Assembly (NCBI GenBank): GCA_002105175.1
Contig: MCGE01000017.1
Location: 682,001 to 746,000 of the forward strand
Direction of reading: 5' to 3'
Length of the DNA stretch: 64,000 nt
Origin: Absidia repens
Taxonomy: Eukaryota > Mucoromycota > Mucoromycetes > Mucorales > Cunninghamellaceae
A model generated the notes under the pieces. The model did not search any database. It had not been told where the DNA came from and saw only the letters and a list, made by a program, of their open reading frames with translations. Shown piece after piece: positions 11,901 through 23,065 of the stretch (positions are counted from its first letter, which is position 1; the number at the start of each line of letters is the position of its first letter). Both the position numbers and the translations under genes were made by a program.

Positions 11901-13339
11901 CTATTAGCATTTTTGAAAAACGAGGTAAATCTAATACGATCCAGTTACACAGGCAAATATGTGGATAACCTGATTTTGTTTTTTATCATTAGGGACGGGA
12001 AATGCATTACAATTTGGACTATGCTTTACGATTATGTAGCCAGAACGGAAGAATGCAAAGCTGTGTACATATTTACAGTCAAATGGGATTATATGAAGAA
12101 GCGGTGAATTTGGCATTACAGGTAAAAAGTGGAAAACAAAATACTTTCAGCGTAGATTAAGAGGAGGAGCAGCAAGATCAATTAGGTACTGATATTCGCA
12201 TTCATAGAACCATGACATTGAATTGGCGTGCATCAATGCGGACAAACCTGAAGACGATGACGCTTTACGGAAAAAGCTGTGGTTGACCATTGCAAAGCAA
12301 GTGGTTGGTGAAAACAAGGATATCAAATCGTAAGGATACCTCCCTCTTCCCACATAAACACACAAAAAGATCATAAAATATAGGATGGAATGATAACAAT
12401 GCATCATATTTCATATTTGTTTCGTAGAACGATGGAATTCTTGGCAAAATGTGATTTACTACAAATTGACGATGTGTTACCATTCTTCTCTGAATTCATG
12501 GTTATTGGCGATTTCAAGGATGACATTTGTACAGCTTTGGAAGACTACAACAATGAAATAGAAGATCTGAAAATGGAAATGGACGAAGCCACTAAAAACG
12601 CCGATAACATTCGTGTCGATATCCGAGATCAACGTAGTCGGTAAAGCAAAAGAAAAAAAAAAAGTCTTGAGCCAGTCGGGGTTTGTAACGTAAAGTACTC
12701 ATTAGCAATGTCTTGATTTTTTCATTTTTTGTTATTGATAGATTTGGGCTTGTGAATTCTGTTGAAAAGTGTTACATTTGTCATTATCCTTTATTGGCCC
12801 GCCAATTTTATATATTCCCTTGTCAACATGCATTTCATGCTGAATGTATGATTCAAAAGGTAAACTCGAAATTGGTGCTACATAGAAAAAGAGGACTCAC
12901 CTTTTTTGTTTTTTTGTTTTTTTTGTTGTCTGCTTGCAATAATTAGATAACCCGATTTTTACCGCCGCGTACACTTCGACGCCTGGCAGAACTGGAAGAT
13001 GCATTGAACCCATCAACAACAACCACAACAACTGCACGACTTACAAATGGGAACAGTAACGGGATGATGGTGACTGGACCGGCTTCGAAATGGATGCATG
13101 CAGCAGCTGGTGTGATTTTTTCTAGCGATACCACCACTGATATGACCATGGCAGAGAACAATGCTTCAACGACGGTAACAACAGCAACCATGACGACGAC
13201 TAAAGAACAACTTGAAGAGGAATTGGACGACATTGTAGCTAGTGAATGTATACTTTGTGGTGAGACTATTGTCAAATCCATTGATCTACCTTTCGTCAAT
13301 GATGAAGAAATAGATGCAATGAATGAATGGGCTATTTGA
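8970..13339 (+). CDS. VPS18: VPS18/Pep3, core subunit of HOPS and CORVET tethers
   Basis: Fourteen exons: 8970-9098, 9186-9372, 9461-10012, 10089-10278, 10385-10547, 10622-10987, 11058-11462, 11538-11699, 11784-11924, 11993-12121, 12208-12329, 12428-12640, 12742-12859, 12947-13339; about 1089 residues. An N-terminal Pep3/Vps18 beta-propeller comes first, then alpha-solenoid (clathrin-repeat-like) sequence (CTD region YATLIGDYEQVINYWIMEKDW), a short coiled coil (DYNNEIEDLKMEMDEATKN) and a C-terminal RING-H2 (CYICHYPL, CQHAFHAEC, CILCG). Family knowledge: Vps18 is shared by the endosomal CORVET and vacuolar HOPS complexes that tether membranes before SNARE fusion. Intron 6 (10988-11057) starts with GCAAGT, not GT; only this keeps phase. 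The two halves of the RING are separated by a Thr/Met-rich insertion of about 90 residues, longer than in animal or yeast proteins as I know them. Confidence 0.95.
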
Positions 13340-14129
13340 AATAAAAAAATCATTTGTTTTTTATGTATTATTCTTGATTTATTCTATGTTGTATGCGTTT
13401 GAGTTGGGTTTGGGTTCGGGTAGGGTTTATACTTGGGAAAATATAAATACAATGGTGGGTATGTGATCGAAACAAAAAATGTAAAAATTTTTGTTTGACT
13501 TGTAAATGTCATCGGGGTTGGGAAATGTGTAGTTTTTATTATATTGTATTCAGTGTGCATGCGTGTGTGATTTATGTAAAATGAACAATATAATATATAA
13601 ATGGTATATACAATTTGATGTTTTAATGCGTGAAATATGTCAAAGAAAGGAAGGGAAACAACTATTATAGTGGATGTTTGATGAAGAGATGGTAATTGAA
13701 ACCACAATTTGTATGACAAACTCAGTATCGTCATTTAGCAGCGGGATCGCTGAACAGTGTACAGATTCTTCGGACCGAATAAGCTACTGTGCGGCAGCTT
13801 TATTCGAATACTCGCGTGTTACTCGTAAATTCTTTTTTCCATGAGTTTAAATGAAGTGTCTAACCGGGTTAAGAATGATTGGATGTCTTAGTGCTCAATG
13901 TCTATACTACATAAAACTGGTAGAGGAGGGCTGGTGATTCAAACAGATTATTTCATGATTCAATAAAAAAAGAAGTAAATGAAAATATTTCGAATTCCGA
14001 TTGTCGGGATTGACCTGTCAAACTTTATGTCCTCGAGTAATATCTCCTAAAAAAAGTTGCGTAACCTGTCTCCGTTGTTTTTTTTTTTTTTTTTTTTTTT
14101 TTACAACTTTTGTTTCCCTCGGTCATTTC
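13340..14129. other. Intergenic region downstream of VPS18
   Basis: AT-rich DNA with no supported gene. It holds the presumed VPS18 3' end, a GGTTTGGGTTCGGGTAGGG patch (13398-13425) and a T-run at 14079-14102 immediately before the next candidate ORF. Confidence 0.4.
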
Positions 14130-14810
14130 ATGTCACTAACAGTGCATCCTTCAACCGAGTATTCATTCGTGGGAAACGAATATTTTCAAGTTCAGTCATC
14201 CTCATCGTCATCACCAAGGTATTTCTTTGGTGGAGACATCCCTACAACAAGACCACCAAAATTATCGAAACCGGTGATTATCATTAATGGTGTCTATGAT
14301 CGTGTTATTACTGATAGTAATAATAATTACCAAAACGATGTGATATGCATTGATGAAACAGAAAATAATTATCATCAACGTTATTGTTTTCAGCGTGAGT
14401 TCAAAGTCATGCATCAATATACGCAATTTGGTAGTTTCTCGTGGATCCATGACATAATTCAAAGCTTTTTTCGAGAATGGAGACGCTTTTGTTTTCGTCG
14501 TCGGTACTTCTTTCCTCTCATTCGTCATGCAAAAAAAAAGCATGAGACTACGACTCCTTTTTTTTTTTTTTGTGCAAAGGGAACTTTTTTAACCAAAAAA
14601 GGAGTGGTCGGAGATTTCTATACTTTTTTTCTTGGCACCCCCTCTCTCTCTTTTACTATAATGCACAACAATAAAAAAAAAATAATTTGTCTTAATTCGG
14701 AAAAAATCTCGGTGGGTGATCCAAGTAAAAAAAAAAAAAATGTCGGTCGGTCTTCTCAGACTCCTTACTTTAATGCTATTTCTATCTCTGTTTTTTTCCT
14801 TATACTGTAG
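14130..14810 (+). CDS. Hypothetical protein, weak candidate
   Basis: An uninterrupted frame of 226 codons from the ATG of MSLTVHPSTEYSF. I do not recognise it. The first 115 residues look coding: Ser-rich patch, PTTRPPKLSKPVIIING, then a basic/aromatic stretch (FFREWRRFCFRRRYF). The last third is dominated by homopolymer-encoded residues and resembles non-coding A/T-rich DNA, so the true end may be an intron donor or an earlier stop. Nothing supports a function. It could be an orphan gene or a chance open frame. Confidence 0.3.
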   Translation: MSLTVHPSTEYSFVGNEYFQVQSSSSSSPRYFFGGDIPTTRPPKLSKPVIIINGVYDRVITDSNNNYQNDVICIDETENNYHQRYCFQREFKVMHQYTQFGSFSWIHDIIQSFFREWRRFCFRRRYFFPLIRHAKKKHETTTPFFFFCAKGTFLTKKGVVGDFYTFFLGTPSLSFTIMHNNKKKIICLNSEKISVGDPSKKKKNVGRSSQTPYFNAISISVFFLIL

Positions 14811-15007
14811 TTACATGGCGCGATTCAGGATGAGGCTTAGAAGGAGGGAAATGGACAAAAAATCACTTCACCAGCACTCATATATCTAGTTGAATGTTTC
14901 TCCCTGCATGTGTGTTAAAAGTGCGTGTGCGTGAGAGAAATGCTCAACTGGTGAAAAGGAGGAAGCAAAAAAAAAAAAAAAAAAAAAAAAGGAAGGCTGC
15001 TGGTTTG

Positions 15008-15014
15008 TATAAAA
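15008..15014 (+). promoter_or_regulatory. TATA box candidate for the 15124 gene
   Basis: TATAAAA lies 110 bp upstream of the ATG at 15124 and is followed by a C/T-rich stretch leading into the start codon, the usual arrangement of a strong fungal promoter. Confidence 0.5.
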
Positions 15015-15123
15015 TGCCATTATGCACATTGGAACCGCTTTTTTCCCTTTTCTCTTCTTTTCTCTTTTACTTTCAGCATTTTCTTTTTATTCAATATTCT
15101 TCAAATCTAAACATTTATATCTA

Positions 15124-15528
15124 ATGATTTCACTTGCTCAAACATGGCATCGAATCGCAAAACAATTGAAACGAAAACGATCCTTTCACTCCCATGAAAA
15201 TTCAAAGTCCGTTCGCTTTTACGACATCGAAACAGTGTTTTATACCCACAGCTCCCTCGAGTATGATCGCACACCTACTGCAGAATTGCATGAAAATAAT
15301 TATTTGGATGATGACGATGATGATGATGATGATGAAGATGACGATGATGATGAAAATAGCGATGAAAATATAGAAGAAAATACACTCATCACATCATCAA
15401 CGACAAGTTTATATGTTTCTTCGTCTATTGTACCGCCATCTTCTAACTTATCTTATGATGGGGAAATCATTGTGGTTGGTGATCATCCTCTAAATTGGGA
15501 AAAATCATTGGCTTGTATAGCACCATGA
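15124..15528 (+). CDS. Small acidic protein with VRF docking-type motif
   Basis: A single-exon frame of 134 codons starting MISLAQTWHRIAKQLKRKRS. Visible parts: a basic N-terminus (KRKR), the motif KSVRFYDIETVFYTHSS followed by EYDRTP, then a run of about 16 Asp/Glu encoded mainly by GAT repeats (15308-15355), a Ser/Thr-rich segment, and a hydrophobic end. The VRF sits in an RVxF-like context, the class of short motif that docks on protein phosphatase 1; many small fungal proteins combine such a motif with a nearby YDR motif, but I cannot assign a named family. The ATG was chosen over the upstream in-frame ATG at 15022 because the intervening residues are only Phe/Ser-rich UTR-like sequence, and a TATA box fits the later start. 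The gene is probably real; its function is unknown. Confidence 0.6.
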   Translation: MISLAQTWHRIAKQLKRKRSFHSHENSKSVRFYDIETVFYTHSSLEYDRTPTAELHENNYLDDDDDDDDDEDDDDDENSDENIEENTLITSSTTSLYVSSSIVPPSSNLSYDGEIIVVGDHPLNWEKSLACIAP

Positions 15529-16460
15529 AAAAAATCATGCATCTGGATGCAATGCATCACAAAAAGTCGAATGATTCTTCAAAGCAGCTATCTCTTCTGT
15601 ATTTAGAATATCATCACCACTATTGCAATATATTTACTTTATACTTCACAATCACAACAACTGTAGTATGATTCACTCACTATTCTGCCAATTTTATGGG
15701 TATTCAAACGCCGCCACTCCCTCATTAACATTTCCTTCACATATATGATACTTGATGTTATTTATTTTTTGTACTTTTATTTATACCTCGTTGGTAACAT
15801 GTTTATTTAAATTCAAATAAAAGCGCCTTTTTTTTTGTATGATATTAAAGAAACAACAAAAAAATCCCCAGAAAAGGAGAAATTATCACCTAGTTGGTAA
15901 TACTGGTATCATTTGCTGTGATAACTCCTGGAGGGGCATTCTTTTTTTTATTTTAGTTGACGATCAAATAGGATGAAAATATAAAAGTTTGGATACAACA
16001 AAATAAATAAATAAAAAACCTGCTCTACCTACTTTTTGAATGATGCGTGTCCGCATAGATACAGTACATGACCTGTTTCCTGGCCGAGTTTTCCCACATT
16101 CCTGTACTGTATTCTCCATGCACGTTTGTACATGGAGTGCTAATTCGATCCCGTGCCCAAACCTGTTCAAATCAGATTTTTTAAAAAAAAAGTTGAAATT
16201 CACCACCACTCACACCCAAGGCTATTTATTTTTTTTTACATACAGAACTTTGCTTCGGCTCAAATGGAAACTGAATTTCATGCACTGTCCTCCGCTGACA
16301 GTAGAGTGTACAACACAGTAAGAATCCGTAATAACGTATCAGCGAAAAAAACAAAATTACATCACTATTGTGGGTAATATAATTATCCTGATGATTATAT
16401 CTTTCAAGGCAGCAGCATTCTGGAGCCATCTTCTGTGGTTTTTCCGTTGAAATGAAAAAT
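15529..16460. other. Intergenic region
   Basis: No gene seen. AATAAA motifs near 15817 may end the small acidic gene. From about 16060 the DNA leads into the head region of R1 copy B. Confidence 0.35.
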
Positions 16461-17190
16461 GGCTATTAAAAAAAAAAATCATTGTTGGTCAACGCACCAG
16501 AAAAAGATATATTTCAACCCCCGCCCACATGGTTATTATTTACTCCCCAATTTTTTCTCATTTCTTTTTTTTCTTCTTTTCATCATTCCACTTCTTTGTG
16601 GTTGTGGTGATCTTAGATTAGTGTCAGGACTAGTTTAGAAGGGGCTTCAGCTCAGGGATTACAAGTTGCATGGGGAAACCCTTTCATTTTCAATTCAGGA
16701 TTTATGACCACCGTTCGTTGACTTTGGAGGCTTCATTAACTTCGTTTAGTTTTAGTTTGTTTACAGTTTGTATCTACATCTGAATCAATTATATCTTTTT
16801 TTACATACTTCAATAAAAACTGACCCATTAGTCTCTCTCATTTCTTGTGCAATAAATAATGTTTTTAGTACCATCATCCTTTTTGTTTAGTGTTGACCGT
16901 CGTCGTGGTTCAATAGCCGATGTATTTTAGTCATTCCCATGTCTTGTACCGCGTATTAGCTTCCGTTTTACAACTACCCCAGATTAGTGGGGAGTCATTC
17001 TTCACATTTCACTTTAGCCTTTCATAGTTCATCTACTAGATCCTTCCACAACTAAGTCCTCGTCTTTAGTTTTAGTATCTGCCAATATGTTTCAATAAAA
17101 TATACCTTTTTATTAACCTCCTTTGACCCATAAAATAGTGCTCTACCAACCACTTGCTCTCTAATTTCCTCACTATGATTATTCCTGCTG
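16461..17190 (+). repeat. R1 interspersed repeat, copy B
   Basis: Head motif TTTCAACCCCCGCCCACATGG near 16512-16532. Core at about 16616-16765 with ATTAGTGTCAGGACTAGT, CAGCTCAGGGATTACAAG and GGGGAAACCC. Tail with AATAAA repeats and CTCATTTCTTGTGC. A TTTGACCCATAAAATAG motif near 17128 marks the same tail end as in copy A. Together with copies A and D, this is one of three copies on the plus strand. Confidence 0.8.
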
Positions 17191-17980
17191 GCGCTGCCAG
17201 TATAGCCCCCGCTATACAGGACATACAGTATTTATAGCTCGTTACTTTTTATTTCTATTTTTATTTTCTTGCGGGAGCACATATATATTATATATTTATA
17301 AAACCAAATTGTTGCCAGTTCAATAAACATCTTATTAATCTGCGAACTGCCAGAGGAGGGGCTTTTAGTTTCATCGAAAACCACTCTTCAACAATCAATG
17401 TTTAATTTAGCACCTCTGTATAAGCGTTGACCAATAATATGAAATGTGTATCTGTGCTAGACCCGTATTTGACATTGAAGAACCTTGAGCTTCGGAGAGT
17501 GGTTGGCGTTTCAGAGGCAAAAACAGGAAAAATCCAGATGCTTTTTAGAGAGTCCGGGTTCTAGGTTGATAAACACAAGCTATGTATTATTAGTACTAGT
17601 CCATGACGTATCTGGGACACTTGCTGTAAGGACCCACATTGTAGAGAACCGGAAAAACAATACTTTTCGGGAAAATGTTGATTGTTGGATGTGATATGTC
17701 GAAGTTTATACTTTTGGACCTCCTAGATATCATCCATTTTCAGTATAAGGGGAAGTGGGTAAGATTAGATGCAAATCTGAACGGATATTCCTTTATATAG
17801 ATGGAAGATACCGCTTTGAGTTATTAATATAGAAGATATGTCCAGAAGCTCGGATTGGTATACCGGATGGTAGAGGACTAAACACAAACAAGGAATCTCT
17901 GCCTTTCACTGACCTTTTAAGCAGTGAATTGAGGTTCAATAGGAATATCCTTTATATAGATACTGGATACCGGGCCTATT

Positions 17981-18015
<35 letters not shown>

Positions 18016-18204
18016 TTTAGTATGATGCGGAGAAAGCCATATTCCTCGCCAAAAATATAAACATATAGGCTAACAATTCTCATTCGCTCTATATCATCGT
18101 CGGCGGAGCGTCCAATACTAGTGGAATAAAATAAAAACAATAAAATGGACAAACGAAATACCCCAGGTGTAATCCACGCCAGCAACACACATCAAAGACA
18201 CACT
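17191..18204. other. Intergenic DNA with decayed ORF remnant
   Basis: From about 17310 to 17720 one plus-strand frame encodes recognisable but stop-broken protein-like sequence (GGAFSFIENH, later MKCVSVLDPYLTLKNLELRR). It matches the remnant downstream of R1 copy A (5490-5650) at DNA level. A short imperfect direct repeat (TTCCTTTATATAGAT type) lies at 17782-17802 and 17942-17962. A run of 30 A occurs at about 17982-18011. No intact gene is present. Confidence 0.45.
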
Positions 18205-18828
18205 ACAATAGATCTATTGAAGGTAGATTGTGGAAGACTATTGGGGAAATTGAAGAATAATCAACTCAATATAAAGTAGTAACTGAAAGATGGTTATATA
18301 ATAAATAATATATCGTAAAAGCGTTGAAAGATATGAAAAATACTATAGATGGGTATGTTTTATTGAATCTAAATGGGCGATGGTAATTAGGACTCTTGTT
18401 GAACAGGTCAAGAGAAAAGACTAATGGGACATTTTTCATTGAAGTATGTAAAAAGAGAAACATTTTATTGGTAAATATATATGGAGTATGGACAAAAGTT
18501 TACTAAACAAAGCCAACGAAGACTTCAAAAAGTCAACCGATGGTGGTTCTAATCCTGGGTCCGAAATGAAAGGGTTTCCCCATGCAACTTGTAATCCCTG
18601 TTCTGAAAACGCTTCTAAACCAGTCCTAACACTATTCTAAGTCCAAAATAATCCCATAGAAGTTGAATGGTGAAGATGAAAAAAAAAAAAATGGAATGAA
18701 AGAGAGAGCGAAAAAAAAAAGACAGTAAATAAAAGTTCACGTGTGCGGGATTTGAAACCCTTCCTATGACCTCGTCGCTTTTTTTTTGGCATACAAATAA
18801 GGAAATGCTCTTCAATACTGATCAAAAA
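18205..18828 (-). repeat. R1 interspersed repeat, copy C
   Basis: This copy has the best-preserved tRNA-like head: reading the minus strand from about 18828, GATCAGTATTGAAGAGC (D-arm/A-box-like) is followed by AGGGTTTCAAATCCCGCAC, a clear T-arm/B-box with a GGG/CCC stem. Core at about 18530-18645 with GGGGAAACCC. The small third hairpin reads GACT-TTTTGA-AGTC here, against GGCT-TTTTGG-AGCC in copy D, a compensatory pair change. Confidence 0.82.
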
Positions 18829-19685
18829 AATGCTGTATTGCGTGTACTGTCCTCTATGTATTGATTTTTCGCATTACGATGCATCTTATTGTACAGTTCG
18901 TTTAGGAGCTTTTTTTTTTATATTTTTATAAAGCCAAAAAAGAATACGACGTATGTATCTTTTGGTTCTTTTCATTTTTATTGTGAATCACATCAAGTTA
19001 CTTGCATAGTTTAATGCTTTACTGTAAAGTATATATGTAAAATAAATATTCTTGGTCATTTCCGTTAGACCCAATATTTTTTACAACCTTGCTGAACTGA
19101 ACTACAGGCCACACAGTATAGTATGTACTGTATAGTAGCTCAAAAACGGTTGAAGCACTTCGACCCCAAGCTCGAAGCGTATATGATCGCCAAAACACAA
19201 ATTCTGATTGAGTCACTAGCATATTCCACATATGACTTTCGCCTATACTGAATCATAGCCAGTACCTAACTTCTTCCCATCACCATCATTGTTTCAAAAG
19301 AGAAGCTCATAGTTCACATACATAGCATATAGTGGCATGGTTTAAATCCAGCTCTTCATTTTTTTCTATTGCCTCATGAAGCTAGGTTCCAAAAAAAAAA
19401 ATCTGCCCAACATTTGTTTTCTCCCACCTACACAACTTGTTCTCCTTTCCCATGTTCCCACGCCGATTCAGGATTATTATACAACATATCTGAATCATCA
19501 GTTTCGCACAGGAGCACACACATCATCAAGTCATAACTAATACAGAATCATTCAAAATTTTCTTTATTACCATACTACAATTCCTATAAAAATACATAAC
19601 TAAACTAGTCCATTAATAACACTTGGGTTGCTTTCCCAAGTCCCCTCCCCAAATAAAAAGAAACAATCAAAACTAAAACTATCAA
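18829..19685. other. Intergenic region
   Basis: No gene seen on either strand. AT-rich sequence, then the presumed 3' UTR of the kinase gene from about 19560. Confidence 0.35.
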
Positions 19686-19920
19686 CTACGCTAAATTGCC
19701 AGATGAGGATTTTTTTCGTAATCGTTCCAGTTCGCACCTTAAGCCATCGTTTTCCTTCGTAAGTCTGTCGCGTTCATATTTGGATGCTGTCAGTAACCGC
19801 TGAAGTTGATCTACCGTTTCATGTAATTCTGTCGGAGATTGTCTATGAAATGAGTTCATTCATAATCGTCCACGCAGGAGGAATAGATAGAATTAGCAAT
19901 CAAAGGTCCCTGCCCACATA

Positions 19921-19959
<39 letters not shown>

Positions 19960-22900
19960 GTTGTTGATCATAGCAAAGATGGTCCCATTGACGAGAAGCA
20001 TCGGATAGAGACACAGCACGGCTCCTTCCGCCTGATGCCGATGAAGAGGATGACGACTGGTTCATTTGGACCATGATCTCTTGTAAAAGCACAGCTTGAG
20101 CATCCATCTGCTTGAGCAAGATTTCCATTTGTGGGTAAAGGCCATGTACATCAACAAAAGCGCCAGGCGGTTGACGATCACGATTGCCCAATGTTGCTGC
20201 TGCTGCTGTTGTTGAGTCCGCTAGCGGCATACCATGATTATTGTCTGAGGAGGAGGCGGAGGAAGTGGAGGAACGACCTGTCAATTCAAACCGCCCAATT
20301 ATTTTCCTTGCGTCATCCTTTCCGTTGCTGCCACTGGATATACCTTCATTGCTGCTGGTTTTCTCTACCTTGAAGCGACCTAGTTTCTGTGATTGTGCCT
20401 GAAAAGACGATTGCGACGATTCCCGTGATACCATTGTTGGTGTAAAGCTAGACTGTTGTTGTTGTTGTTGTTGTTGTTGATCTACTATCATGGTTGGTGA
20501 AGTTGCTGTTGAGTGCTGGACTTCGAATCTCGATTTGCGTTCTACAGCAATAAAAAAAAAATGAGTTATCTCGAGTCTCTCTTCATTTTTCAGTTGACTT
20601 ACCACAGATATTGTCGTAGCTTGCTACACGGGAGAGTGGTGATAATGGGGAATCACTGTTGAAGCTAACGTATCGAGCGGATGATGCTGTGAGCACTGTA
20701 TCAGGTGGCCGATCGAGTTCAGGGCCAGAAAACTGGACAGAGTATCGGTGCTGTTGCTGTGACGAGCAAGGATGGTGACTCTCTTTATTGTAGGAGGCAT
20801 AGTTGAGGTAGTTCATATGGTCGTTCAGTGAGGTGGGTGCGGTACTGCTTCCTTGAGATAACATAATGGAGGTTGGGAGATCCGATTCTTCGACAATGAA
20901 TCTTGATTTTTTCACAGGAGTTGGCGCGATAATGTTGCTGTGTTCAGTAAAGATGGATGGATGACATTGTGAAGTAGGGTCGATGTCTGAGGACGGTTTT
21001 GATTTCGAACAAGCATTTGTATGGCAGCTTTCACGTACAACTACGTCACCAAAAGTAATACGTCGTTTTGGTTGCTGTGGTAATGGTTGTGGAGGAGTTG
21101 TCGCTGTATCTGTTGTTGCCCGGTTGGTTGGATGTTGTTCAATATCTTGAGAAGGCATATAGAGCATTGATTTGTCATTGGCAAGAGGGGTATCATCAAA
21201 ATCCCATTGATCTGTCGATTGATAGGAGACACGCTTTTCTGGTACTTTCTTATGAGGACGTAAATCGAGTGGTGAGACATGACTGAGGACTGATTTGCAG
21301 AGATAATCCTTCTTCTTGGCTTGCTTGAAGAACGGGTGCTGTAATAGCTTCTCAGCTGATGGTCTATAAATGTTTGCAGGGGTAAAAAAAAAAAAGGTAA
21401 AAAAAAAGATAAATAAAATAGAACTGTTTAATGTTGAGCACTGACCACTTACCGAGCAGTTGGGTTTTTTTGTAAGCAAAGATCGATCATTTCCTTAAAG
21501 ATTTTGGAGTATTTGTGTTTGGTATGTTCATGATCCAAAGTAGGAGGCGCATTGGAGAGAGTAAGCTTGAGAACCTAAAAAAAAACAACCAAAAAAAACC
21601 AAGGTATAGTAGAAGTGTTGAGATTAAAACCTTGTTCAATCTTTTTGTTTTTATCAATTACCTTCATAGGTGGGTATTTGGCAAAAGGAGCATGACCAGT
21701 AGCCAGTTCATAAGCGGTGATACCAAAACTCCAAATATCCGCCTTGAAATCATAACCATCTTGTTCCATCACCTCCGGCGCCATCCAACAAGGCTAAAAA
21801 AAAGAAAAAGAAAAAAAGAAAATACCGCGATAAGTTATTCGAAGAATATATATATATAAAGGTTAAACATATTACTTACAGTTCCAACGAAGGTTTTGCG
21901 GACATCACCTTTTTCAGCCAAGGAGCTGGAGACTCCGAAGTCCGCGAGTAGAACAGTACCCTGATCATCCATCAACAAGTTACCGGCCTTGACATCACGG
22001 TGAATATGTCCATTCTTGTGTAAGTAAACCAACCCTTCCAAAGCTTGCTTCAAGATGGTGGCAATAGTGATTTCTTCAAACCCATCCTTGAATTTCGTTT
22101 TCATAATATCAAGGCAGGAGCCTAAAATACATCAAATCGAAAACAACGATGAACAAAGAAAAATATCATGTATTGTATTTGAGCAGGTGCTTACCAAATG
22201 ACAAATATGGAGTGATGATGTATAGTTTTGATCCATTGACAAAGGAACCATATACCCTTAACACATTTGGATGTTTGGATAGAGCCATTAACGCTGTTTC
22301 CCGCTATTTTTTTTTTTTATAAAGAAAAAAGAAAAGAAATGTGTAAAGAAAATAATAATAATAATAGAAGATTCGCCTTTTCATTCAACTTACACGTAGT
22401 TCATCAATTTGGTTTCGTTCGAACATATCGAGATCAATCATTTTCAGAGCGACCAGTTTCTTCGTAGGCAAATAAATAGCTCCATATACAATCGCCGAAG
22501 ATCCATAACCTTGGTTCCAAAAAATAAATAAGAATAATATAGCAAGATCAGTGTCAAAATTCACTTGCTATGAATACATATAATATATAAATAGCTTACC
22601 TATTGGCTCTTTGATATGAAAATCATCATATTTATTAGCCCAGTTGGATTCGGATACTTGAGATAAAGAAGCAGTCGACGCGTTGACACCAGTAGGATAA
22701 GGGGAGGACAGGGGAGTAGGGGTGATATTGTTGGAGTCGTAAGGGGAATGGAAGGGAGATGAAGTACCATTGTCTTGTACAGCCAAGGCAGATAGTTTGA
22801 GATGTAAGGCTTCAGATACGGTCGAGGCAGCCCGTTTGGCCAACATGCTATGTGTAGCCGAAGAAGAGCGCCGGGAGATAGATGGGGACGGACTCGTAGA

Positions 22901-23065
22901 AGGAACCATGGCTTTGATGATGCTGCCAGCACGTGAGCGAGAAGAAGTGGATGTATTTGTTGCGTGTGACGAAGGTAAGGCAAAAGAAGAATCAAGAGTG
23001 GGCTGAGTGGTCGTTGTTGAAGTTTTCAATAAGGATAAAGGGTTTTGTATGCTTGACTGTGACAT
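19686..23065 (-). CDS. STE20-family kinase, GCK-VI (OSR1/SPAK/Fray-like)
   Basis: Nine exons: 23065-22600, 22509-22394, 22303-22195, 22121-21880, 21793-21662, 21574-21453, 21363-20603, 20541-19959, 19842-19686; about 895 residues. After a Ser/Thr-rich N-terminus (1-145) the kinase domain has GYGSSAIVY (glycine loop), ALKMID (catalytic Lys about 178), HRDVKAGN (Asp about 273), DFG (Asp about 291) and [10 protein letters not shown], which place it next to animal OSR1/SPAK; the QWDFDDTP motif after the domain is shared with that group. In animals these kinases respond to osmotic stress. The long Ser/Gln-rich C-terminus carries four R-F-x-V/L motifs (residues about 550, 654, 705, 733) and ends in a predicted coiled coil ([20 protein letters not shown]). 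Intron 8 contains about 35 T on the plus strand. The gene is divergent from eS4. Confidence 0.9.

Noticed and set aside
13384..13734. 116-codon minus-strand frame after VPS18
   Set aside because: Low-complexity Thr/Pro/Phe composition, no splice or promoter context, lies in the 3' flank.
14001..14129. N-terminal extension of the 14130 ORF
   Set aside because: It passes through a T homopolymer encoding poly-Phe and looks like UTR.
17485..17694. Open frame MSFGEWLAF...
   Set aside because: Another frame of the same DNA carries the decayed protein similarity; there is no evidence for an intact gene.
18750..18828. Functional tRNA gene at the R1 copy C head
   Set aside because: The T arm is good, but the acceptor stem cannot be closed and an A-run disrupts the anticodon/variable region; it fits a SINE-like head rather than a tRNA gene.
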